Assembly (NCBI RefSeq): GCF_900200035.1
Contig: NZ_FZTC01000009.1
Coordinates: 91,330 to 155,329 of the forward strand
DNA: 64,000 bases
Direction: 5' to 3'
Origin: Klebsiella grimontii
GTDB lineage: Bacteria; Pseudomonadota; Gammaproteobacteria; Enterobacterales; Enterobacteriaceae
The notes beneath the pieces were generated by a model. The model made no database searches, was not told where the DNA came from, and saw only the letters and a list, made by a program, of their open reading frames with translations. Both the position numbers and the translations under genes were made by a program. This document shows positions 40,247 through 46,687 of the stretch, piece by piece. Each line of letters begins with the position of its first letter. Positions within the stretch are counted from its first letter, which is position 1.

Positions 40247-40370
40247 GCAGCGAGTTATTGAAAAATATAGTTACCAATCATTGCCTCGTCCGGCAATGAT
40301 TCGCAGGTAAAGGATGATATTTTGTTCGTAGAAACACATCTGCCGTTCACCTATCGCAAGGACTAACCAC

Positions 40371-41153
40371 ATGCCCGGCCACAAGAATTTACTCACATTT
40401 GCCTTTATTGGCGCCTCCCTGTTTCCGGTTATGGCGACCGCTGCTGACGCACCGACCTTTACGCCTGAACAAGAGGCCCGTATTGGCAAAATCGCCGCGG
40501 ATTATTTAGTTGCGCATCCGGAAGTGCTGCTGCAGGCCAGCCAGAAGCTGCAGCAAATTCAGCAACAGCAGCAGGCCAGCGCCGCGACCCAGGCGGTACT
40601 GAAGAACGCGGCCGCGCTGACCCAGGATAAAAATACGCCAACCTACGGCCCGAAAGAGGGCAAAGTTACGGTCATTGAATTCTTTGATTATCAATGCGTT
40701 TACTGCAGCCGTCTGGCGCCGGTAATGGAACAGGTGATCAAAGAGAACCCGCAGACCCGCTTTGCCTTTAAAGAGTGGCCAATTTTTGGCAGCCGCTGGG
40801 AAACCTCGCTTGCAGCAGCGAAAACCGGCCTGCAGATTTATCAGCAGAAGGGCGCTGAGGCTTATCTGACCTACCATAACGGGATCTATTCCACCGGGCA
40901 TAACGAAGGCAAGCTGACGGCCGCCGACATCCAGCAGCAGGCGAAGAAAGTGAATTTCGATGCCGGGAAAGCGGCGGACGTTGAACCGGCGCTGGAAAGC
41001 ATCAATCAGCTGGCGCAGGAAATTGGCCTGAGCGGGACGCCTGGAGTTATCGTGATGCCGACCACCGGAGCCACGGAAGCGACGATCACCGTGTTCCCGG
41101 GGCTGGCGGATAAAGCCTCGCTGGATGCGGCGATCAAGAAAGCGGGCGGCTGA
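40371..41153 (+). CDS. Periplasmic DsbA-family thiol oxidoreductase with ScsC-like N-terminal domain
   Basis: 260 residues. Signal peptide FAFIGASLFPVMATAADA; then a helical N-terminal region (FTPEQEARIGKIAADYLVAHPEVLLQASQKLQQIQQQQQ, about 30-68) resembling the ScsC trimerisation domain; then a DsbA/Com1-type thioredoxin domain with active site CVYC (about 110-113) in EFFDYQCVYC and the cis-proline loop SGTPGVIV. Likely a disulfide isomerase or oxidase in the periplasm. It is divergent from the TerC gene, and no scsABD genes are adjacent. Activity (oxidase or isomerase) cannot be assigned from sequence. Confidence 0.88.
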   Translation: MPGHKNLLTFAFIGASLFPVMATAADAPTFTPEQEARIGKIAADYLVAHPEVLLQASQKLQQIQQQQQASAATQAVLKNAAALTQDKNTPTYGPKEGKVTVIEFFDYQCVYCSRLAPVMEQVIKENPQTRFAFKEWPIFGSRWETSLAAAKTGLQIYQQKGAEAYLTYHNGIYSTGHNEGKLTAADIQQQAKKVNFDAGKAADVEPALESINQLAQEIGLSGTPGVIVMPTTGATEATITVFPGLADKASLDAAIKKAGG

Positions 41154-41189
41154 TAATCATCAACGCGTCCGCCGGGCGGCGGGCGCGGC

Positions 41190-41786
41190 TTAGCGATGGC
41201 AGCAGCGCTGCAGCATCGACATAATCACCTGAAAGAGCTCATCTTTAGCCTGCTGCTCCGTGATAACGCCGCTCACGACCGAGGCCGATAGACCGTCGGC
41301 GGACCCGAGCATGGCGAGAATGGCCGCTTCGCTGAGGTTGTCACTTTCGCAAAGCGGCGCAAAATAGTCCCGGCATTTCCCGGTAAAAGTGGCGATGCAC
41401 TCTTGTTTGATCTTCTCCAGCTCGGGCGTCCCGGCGAGCGCGGCCATGACGCTCGGCATCTCGCGCCCTTGAAGCAGCACGCACTCGATATAGGCGTTGG
41501 CGATCGCCGCGGCCAGTTTATCCGCATTCGGTTCGGTATTGCGCAGTATTTCATCCATTCGCGCCGTCTGGCGCTGGTCGTATTCCGTGTATAGCGTCGC
41601 GAAAAGTCCCGAACGGCTGTCAAAATGATCGTAAACCACCGGTTTAGTGACTCCCGCCTGCGTCGCCAGGTAGCCCAGCGTCAGGGCATCGGTCCCTTCT
41701 TGCCGAATAATCTGCCAGGCAACATCAATCAGCTGTTTGCGCCGCTCTTCTCGCGTTAAACGCTGCCGTACGAGTGGTTCAGACAT
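41190..41786 (-). CDS. TetR-family repressor
   Basis: 198 residues. N-terminal helix-turn-helix (LIDVAWQIIRQEGTDALTLGYLATQAGVTKPVVYDHFDSRSGLF, about 18-62) with the TetR signature, then a helical ligand-binding domain. No close named relative is recognised. Divergent from the flavin quinone reductase gene; the 115-base gap holds a concentric double palindrome, very likely its operator. Expected to repress both genes until a quinone-like or electrophilic ligand binds; the ligand is inference. Confidence 0.9.
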   Translation of the reverse strand: MSEPLVRQRLTREERRKQLIDVAWQIIRQEGTDALTLGYLATQAGVTKPVVYDHFDSRSGLFATLYTEYDQRQTARMDEILRNTEPNADKLAAAIANAYIECVLLQGREMPSVMAALAGTPELEKIKQECIATFTGKCRDYFAPLCESDNLSEAAILAMLGSADGLSASVVSGVITEQQAKDELFQVIMSMLQRCCHR

Positions 41787-41809
41787 AGAAGCATTCTCCC
41801 GTTGACATG

Positions 41810-41860
41810 CTTATATACCAAAGGTAACTTACTATTGGTAGGTTACTGTTAGTATATAAG
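41810..41860. promoter_or_regulatory. Concentric palindromic operator between tetR-type gene and quinone reductase
   Basis: Outer arms CTTATATAC (41810-41818) and GTATATAAG (41852-41860) are exact inverted repeats; inner arms GTAACTTAC (41824-41832) and GTAGGTTAC (41838-41846) match at 8 of 9 positions. Both pairs are centred on 41835. The layout suits two TetR dimers, or one dimer plus flanking promoter boxes in each direction. Confidence 0.75.
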
Positions 41861-41901
41861 ACTACGTCCAATATCGTTGTATAGCAACTGGGGTATCCGT
41901 C

Positions 41902-42489
41902 ATGCATGCATTAATCGTGGTTTCTCATCCTCTTAATACTTCTCTGACTCACAGCGTTGCGGCGGCGATTGCGCAGGGGGTTGCCGAATCCGGCTCGCAT
42001 CACAGCGCTGAAATTGCCGATTTAACCCGGGAAGGCTTTAGCCCGGTTTTTGCCGAACCGGATATTGCCGCCTTTCGGCAAACCGGCGCTACGCCGTCCG
42101 ATGCGATCGCTGAACAGGCCAGAATCGATAACGCCGACGCGCTGGTGCTGGTGTTTCCCATTTACTGGTGGTCGATGCCGGGGCTGCTGAAAGGCTGGAT
42201 TGATCGGGTGTTTTCAAACGGCTGGGCCTATGAGGAGACCGCCGACGGCAACGTAGTGAAGAAGCTGGGACGCCTGCGGGTACATCTGGTGGCATTAGGC
42301 GCAGCCAGTCAACAAACGTATGACAAGCACGGGTTTACCGATGCTTTTAATGCGCAAATTGTCCACGGCATTTTTGATTACTGCGGGGCTACGGTCGCCA
42401 GTTCGCAGATGTTGCTATTGCCGGACCTGCAAACGACGGAAGCGCATCTGGAGGCGGGGCGCCAGCTAGGAAGGAAGATGTTTGGCTGA
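41902..42489 (+). CDS. NAD(P)H dehydrogenase (quinone), flavodoxin-like
   Basis: 195 residues with the flavodoxin-like fold of NQO1/KefF/MdaB proteins: MHALIVVSHPLNTSLTHSVA (phosphate-binding strand-loop), ADALVLVFPIYWWSMPGLLKGWIDRVFSNGWAYE (the family hallmark, about 75-108) and VHLVALGAASQQTYDKHG. Probably a cytosolic FMN or FAD enzyme reducing quinones by two electrons. Controlled, by inference, by the divergent TetR gene. After its stop the base composition turns abruptly AT-rich (from about 42550). Confidence 0.88.
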   Translation: MHALIVVSHPLNTSLTHSVAAAIAQGVAESGSHHSAEIADLTREGFSPVFAEPDIAAFRQTGATPSDAIAEQARIDNADALVLVFPIYWWSMPGLLKGWIDRVFSNGWAYEETADGNVVKKLGRLRVHLVALGAASQQTYDKHGFTDAFNAQIVHGIFDYCGATVASSQMLLLPDLQTTEAHLEAGRQLGRKMFG

Positions 42490-42610
42490 GGCGCGTTTAG
42501 CTACCGAGCCTGGATTTCCGCCGGGTGGCTTTATCCGCCCCGGCCTGAAAGAATATATTATCTATGAAAATCTCACAGCATCCTGACAGGATATAATTCT
42601 TGATCAATAG

Positions 42611-43030
42611 TATGATATTTGTTTTCATACTGAAATGTATAGCGATAATAAAGATGATGGCTGGGTCTGGCGTTATACCGAACAGGAAAATGATCTTATC
42701 TATTCCAGGGAAATGGATAAGATTCATTACTTGATAAATAAATTTAAGAACAGCCTTGCTGATGAGAATAAAATTTTTGTCGTAAAAAGCAATGGCAATA
42801 ATCTTGATGATATAGTATTCGCTTTAGCAAAAGAGTTTAAGAGGCACGGTAACAGTAAAATACTTTACGTGAAAAGTAACGTGGAAAGTTCAGCTGTAGG
42901 CGAAATCAAGAAAGTGACTGATAATCTTTTTATTGGCGCGATCGATAAATTCGCCGACTATAGCCGGGCAAATGAATACTCGCGTGAAGGCTGGCAGGCA
43001 ATAATTGATAATGCTGTAAAGGTGATGTGA
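42611..43030 (+). pseudogene. 5'-truncated gene remnant in the AT-rich insertion
   Basis: The frame is open from 42611 and reads FHTEMYSDNKDDGWVWRYTEQENDLIYSREMDKI before and past the ATG at 42635; there is no ribosome-binding site at that ATG. The content (FHT...RE..KI..L...F then KIFVVKSNGNNLDDI...EFKRHGNSKILYVKS) resembles the C-terminal half of DUF1796-type papain-like cysteine peptidase homologues that accompany polysaccharide genes. The N-terminal half is missing, and GC-rich backbone sequence begins just upstream, so a deletion has probably removed it. The family assignment is tentative. A strong terminator follows. Confidence 0.55.
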
Positions 43031-43066
43031 ATTTTTAGCAGCGTATTAATATACGCTGCATTTTTT
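43031..43066. terminator. Bidirectional terminator
   Basis: 9-bp perfect stem GCAGCGTAT / ATACGCTGC with loop TAAT, a T-run after it on the plus strand (TTTTTT) and an equivalent T-run on the minus strand (from the AATTTTTAG complement, weaker). It separates the convergent remnant and pyruvyl-transferase gene. Confidence 0.85.
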
Positions 43067-43874
43067 AGCTGGTAGTAATAAAGCACGTTTTTGGGTAATG
43101 ATTTAACAGCGAGTAATTATAAACGGCTTCATTTTTGTAGTATGAGTTAGGGTAGAAATTGACTTCTTTTCCCAGCAGGGATGCTAAAATTGCTACATGC
43201 AGTCTATCGGTATTTACAACTTTATACTCTTCAAGGAAGTTGATCATGCAACGGGTAGAGTTTCGTGCCAGAAATTCATTATCCCAATAGTCGCCATTCC
43301 ACGTGAGCGAAATATCATGATTGTTTTCTTTATGTTCTCCTGTCAGCGACTCTGAATCTGTTCTGAAACAGTTTGCCTGTTGTTTATGGGCCGGTTTAAG
43401 AGACAGGTATTTACTAAGATCGAGATAAAATGCCATGTCATCAGCAATGAATACGTTCTTATTTGACTCATAGCTGAGAGATTTTATATAATCGAAAGTG
43501 GTATTTTCACGGCAAAACACTACTAATTTATCGATATTATTAGTGAATAAATCGCTATACCCTCTGATTGTCGAAGGCATAATGATCGTTTTGTGAAATT
43601 TATGAATATTATTTTGGATGAAATCGCGGCCTTCAGCATATAACCCTTCGATGAGGTTTCCTCCGCCACCAAAAATTAAAATATCAGTATCAGCGCTGTA
43701 ACGCTCATCGGCCCTGTAAGGAACATAGGTAAGCGCATTTCGTTCGAAAAAATCGTACGTTGCAGATGCAATCACGCCATCGCCCGCGTTACCGGGGTTT
43801 GCCTTATAGACAAATCGATGAGATGGATGATAGGATTTTAGAAATAAATCAAATTTTAACTCTGCACTGGTCAT
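43065..43874 (-). CDS. Polysaccharide pyruvyl transferase-family protein
   Basis: 269 residues. PF04230-type signature pieces in order: NPGNAGDGVIASATYDFF (about 26-43), ILIFGGGGNLIEGLY (about 65-79), IIMPSTIRGY, CRENTTFDYI, FIADDMAFYL, and the C-terminal TDRLHVAILASLLGKEVNFYPNSYYKN typical of the GT-B-like fold. Family members add pyruvate ketals to capsule or exopolysaccharide sugars, or act as sialyl/glycosyl enzymes. AT-rich, divergent from the double glycosyltransferase, with 99 bases between the starts. The acceptor glycan is unknown. Confidence 0.85.
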   Translation of the reverse strand: MTSAELKFDLFLKSYHPSHRFVYKANPGNAGDGVIASATYDFFERNALTYVPYRADERYSADTDILIFGGGGNLIEGLYAEGRDFIQNNIHKFHKTIIMPSTIRGYSDLFTNNIDKLVVFCRENTTFDYIKSLSYESNKNVFIADDMAFYLDLSKYLSLKPAHKQQANCFRTDSESLTGEHKENNHDISLTWNGDYWDNEFLARNSTRCMINFLEEYKVVNTDRLHVAILASLLGKEVNFYPNSYYKNEAVYNYSLLNHYPKTCFITTS

Positions 43875-43973
43875 TTTTTATCCTGTTTAACAGAAGCTAT
43901 TGATTGCTATCTTAATATTACTTCAACTCACTCATTATTATAGAAAAGTCTAGGTTACTAAGGAAAGATCACA

Positions 43974-46196
43974 ATGAAGAAAGTTCTTATAATGACGCCG
44001 GACATAGAGGGGCCTGTCCGTAACGGCGGCATTGGTACTGCTTTCACTGCCCTTGCCACTACTTTGGCAAAAAAGGGGTATGATGTCGATGTATTGTATA
44101 CATGCGGTGACTATTCAGAGTCATCTGCATCAACTTTTAGCGATTGGTCACGTATTTATAGCACCTTTGGTATTAATTTGCTGAGTACCGGTCTGGTAAA
44201 AGAGATTAATATCGATGCCCCCTATTTTAGAAGAAAAAGTTACTCAATTTTGCTCTGGCTGAAAGAGAATAATGTCTATGACACTATTATTTCTTGTGAA
44301 TGGCAGGCAGATCTTTATTACGCTTTATTAAGTAAAAAGAATGGCACTGATTTTGAAAATACCAAATTCATTGTCAATACCCATAGCTCAACGTTATGGG
44401 CTGATGAAGGTAACTACCAGCTCCCATATGATCAGAATCACCTTGAACTCTATTATATGGAAAAAATGGTGGTTGAGATGGCTGATGAAGTCGTTAGTCC
44501 GTCTCAGTATTTAATTGATTGGATGTTGAGTAAACACTGGAATGTTCCTGAAGAACGCCACGTTATTTTAAATTGCGAGCCATTTCAAGGGTTTGAAAAG
44601 AGAAGTGATGTTGTCGTTAAAGCCAATGAAAAAACCGCTTCAGGCGTTGAGCTTGTATTTTTCGGCCGACTTGAAACCCGTAAAGGGCTCGATATCTTCC
44701 TGCGCGCATTAAGAAAACTCTCTGCCGAAGATAAAGAGACGATCTCTGGTGTGACCTTCCTCGGGAAAAACGTCACGCTGGGTAAAATTGATTCATTTAC
44801 CTATATCATGAACCAGACCAAAAACCTGGGTCTGGCAGTCAATATCATCAGCGATTATGACCGTACCAATGCAAACGAATATATAAAAAGAAAAAATGTA
44901 TTAGTCATCATCCCATCGCTCGTTGAAAACTCCCCATATACCGTTTATGAATGCTTGATTAATAACGTTAACTTCCTCGCCTCAAACGTTGGAGGGATTC
45001 CAGAACTTATTCCGCAGGAGCATCATGCTGAGGTTCTGTTTACCCCAACGCCGGTTGATTTATACGGTAAAATTCACTATCGCTTAAAAAATATAAACAT
45101 CAAACCCGGACTGGTTGAATCACAAGAAAATATCCAGGCAGCGTGGTTTGCCGCCATTGAAAGAAAAGATAACTGCGTCTTCAAGAAAATTGATGAATCT
45201 AATCGTCCGTTAGTGAGCGTATGTATTACTCATTTCGACCGTCATCATTTGCTCCAGCAGGCACTTGCCTCAATAAAAACGCAGACGTACCAAAATATTG
45301 AAGTTATCTTAGTTGATGATGGAAGCACAAAAGAAGAATCTCATCGTTATTTGAACCTTATCGAGAACGACTTTAACGCTCGAGGCTGGAAAATTATCCG
45401 CAGTTCTAATAACTACCTGGGCGCGGCACGAAATTTGGCCGCTCGACACGCCTCCGGTGAATATCTGATGTTTATGGATGATGATAATGTCGCTAAACCT
45501 TTTGAGGTTGAGACATTTGTCACGGCAGCATTAAACTCCGGAGCCGATGTGTTGACCACCCCAAGCGATCTCATTTTTGGTGAGGAGTTCCCTTCGCCAT
45601 TCCGTAAAATGACGCACTGCTGGCTCCCGTTAGGCCCTGATTTAAATATCGCCAGCTTTAGTAACTGTTTTGGCGATGCTAATGCTCTGATCAAGAAAGA
45701 AGCTTTCGACAACATCGGCGGTTTTACTGAAGATTACGGTTTAGGTCATGAAGATTGGGAGTTTTTTGCGAAAATATCCTTACATGGCTATAAATTGCAA
45801 ATCGTCCCTGAGCCGCTATTTTGGTATAGAGTAGCAAACTCCGGAATGTTGTTAAGCGGGAATAAGAGCAAAAACAACTACCGTAGCTTCCGTCCATTTA
45901 TGGATGAAAATGTGAAATATAACTATGCGATGGGCTTGATTCCTTCGTACCTCGAAAAAATTCATGAACTGGAGAATGAAGTGAGCCGACTGCGCAGCAT
46001 CAATGGCGGCCATTCTGTCAGTAATGAACTACAGCTTTTAAATAATAAGATTGATGGTCTAATTTCTCAGCAAAGAGATGGCTGGGCCCACGATCGCTTT
46101 AATGCTCTTTATGAAGCGATTCATGTCCAGGGCGCAAACAGAGGCAGGAGTCTGGTTCGCCGTGTGGCCCGCAAAGTAAAGTCATTGTTGAAATAG
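43974..46196 (+). CDS. Bifunctional glycosyltransferase: GT4 (GT-B) plus GT2 (GT-A)
   Basis: 740 residues. Residues ~1-395 form a GT4-type domain: RNGGIGTAFTALATTLAKKGYDVDV, VFFGRLETRKGLDIF (229-243) and the donor-site IIPSLVENSPYTVYECL. Residues ~411-640 form a GT2 domain: PLVSVCITHFDR, VILVDDGS (445-451), FMDDDNVAKP with the metal-binding DxD-like triad, and GLGHEDWEFF as catalytic ED. A C-terminal coiled coil (IHELENEVSRLRSI, then LQLLNNKIDGLISQQ) and a basic tail (RRVARKVKSLLK) follow. Likely cytosolic, assembling a surface glycan or protein glycan. AT-rich unlike its flanks; ribosome-binding site AAGGAAAG. Confidence 0.88.
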   Translation: MKKVLIMTPDIEGPVRNGGIGTAFTALATTLAKKGYDVDVLYTCGDYSESSASTFSDWSRIYSTFGINLLSTGLVKEINIDAPYFRRKSYSILLWLKENNVYDTIISCEWQADLYYALLSKKNGTDFENTKFIVNTHSSTLWADEGNYQLPYDQNHLELYYMEKMVVEMADEVVSPSQYLIDWMLSKHWNVPEERHVILNCEPFQGFEKRSDVVVKANEKTASGVELVFFGRLETRKGLDIFLRALRKLSAEDKETISGVTFLGKNVTLGKIDSFTYIMNQTKNLGLAVNIISDYDRTNANEYIKRKNVLVIIPSLVENSPYTVYECLINNVNFLASNVGGIPELIPQEHHAEVLFTPTPVDLYGKIHYRLKNINIKPGLVESQENIQAAWFAAIERKDNCVFKKIDESNRPLVSVCITHFDRHHLLQQALASIKTQTYQNIEVILVDDGSTKEESHRYLNLIENDFNARGWKIIRSSNNYLGAARNLAARHASGEYLMFMDDDNVAKPFEVETFVTAALNSGADVLTTPSDLIFGEEFPSPFRKMTHCWLPLGPDLNIASFSNCFGDANALIKKEAFDNIGGFTEDYGLGHEDWEFFAKISLHGYKLQIVPEPLFWYRVANSGMLLSGNKSKNNYRSFRPFMDENVKYNYAMGLIPSYLEKIHELENEVSRLRSINGGHSVSNELQLLNNKIDGLISQQRDGWAHDRFNALYEAIHVQGANRGRSLVRRVARKVKSLLK

Positions 46197-46204
46197 CCTA
46201 ATCC

Positions 46205-46226
46205 GCGGAGCTCGAAAGAGCTCCGC
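46205..46226. other. GC hairpin after the glycosyltransferase
   Basis: 9-bp perfect stem GCGGAGCTC / GAGCTCCGC with a GAAA tetraloop, nine bases past the stop. Followed by A rather than T residues, so either a Rho-assisted end or a stability hairpin. Confidence 0.55.
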
Positions 46227-46321
46227 AAAAAATAGTTTTAATGAAGCTTAATTGTTCGACGCACTCAACTCACCCCGGATACCAACGTCTGCTTATTCCG
46301 CGATTAGGCTGCTTTTAGGCG

Positions 46322-46352
46322 GGTTCTTTAAATAGTGGTGCCCGGACTCGGA
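46322..46352. repeat. Partial duplicate of the tRNA-Phe 3' end and tail
   Basis: 31 bases (GGTTCTTTAAATAGTGG, then TGCCCGGACTCGGA) repeat 46483-46513, the end of the tRNA terminator plus the last 17 bases of tRNA-Phe including CCA, with two mismatches. The copies are 161 bases apart; the 130 bases between are packed with short palindromes (AACGCC/GGCGTT, CCCCGAAGGGG, GCCGCCGTGCGGCG). This looks like an attachment-site duplication or the remnant of a second tRNA copy. Confidence 0.7.
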
Positions 46353-46465
46353 CTAACGCCGCAGGCGTTGAACTGCGCTTGTCGCGCTGCCCCCGAAGGG
46401 GTGAGCCGCCGTGCGGCGAATCATCGAACGCCGTTTGATGGAGTGTCCGGTCGTAGAAAAGCAAA

Positions 46466-46486
46466 AACCCAGCCATAGGCTGGGTT
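46466..46486 (-). terminator. Terminator of tRNA-Phe
   Basis: 9-bp stem AACCCAGCC / GGCTGGGTT with a three-base loop, 11 bases downstream of the tRNA on the minus strand, followed by TTTTTGC. Confidence 0.9.
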
Positions 46487-46496
46487 CTCTGAATAG

Positions 46497-46572
46497 TGGT
46501 GCCCGGACTCGGAATCGAACCAAGGACACGGGGATTTTCAATCCCCTGCTCTACCGACTGAGCTATCCGGGC
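46497..46572 (-). tRNA. pheU: tRNA-Phe (anticodon GAA)
   Basis: 76 bases including encoded CCA. Minus strand: acceptor GCCCGGA...TCCGGGC, D-arm AGCTCAGTCGGTAGAGC, anticodon stem-loop GGGGATTGAAAATCCCC with GAA, and T-loop GGTTCGATTCC. Position before yjdC matches pheU of E. coli. Tail end duplicated at 46336-46352. Its promoter lies just upstream. Confidence 0.97.
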
Positions 46573-46582
46573 AACGGGGCGC

Positions 46583-46611
46583 ATTAAACCGTAATCCGTA
46601 CGCCCCGTCAA
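46583..46611 (-). promoter_or_regulatory. Promoter of tRNA-Phe
   Basis: Minus-strand TTGACG and TTTAAT separated by exactly 17 bases, followed by the GC-rich discriminator GCGCCCC typical of stringently controlled stable-RNA promoters. The -10 lies ten bases before the mature tRNA. Confidence 0.85.
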
Positions 46612-46687
46612 TCAAATTTCTCGTTTTATCTACTGGTTGCTTAACTTTGCGGCAATTCTGCGCCCAAAGGCGCTTTTTTGCTGAAAA

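Noticed and set aside
40153..40370. Clear yybP-ykoY (manganese) riboswitch before the TerC-family gene
   Set aside because: The GGGGAGUAG and other conserved boxes could not be found; kept only as a candidate structured leader.
42497..42727. 76-codon minus-strand ORF overlapping the gene remnant
   Set aside because: Antisense to the remnant, crosses the composition boundary, no ribosome-binding site.
46315..46611. 98-codon ORF across tRNA-Phe
   Set aside because: It is a translation of the tRNA gene and its flanking repeat.
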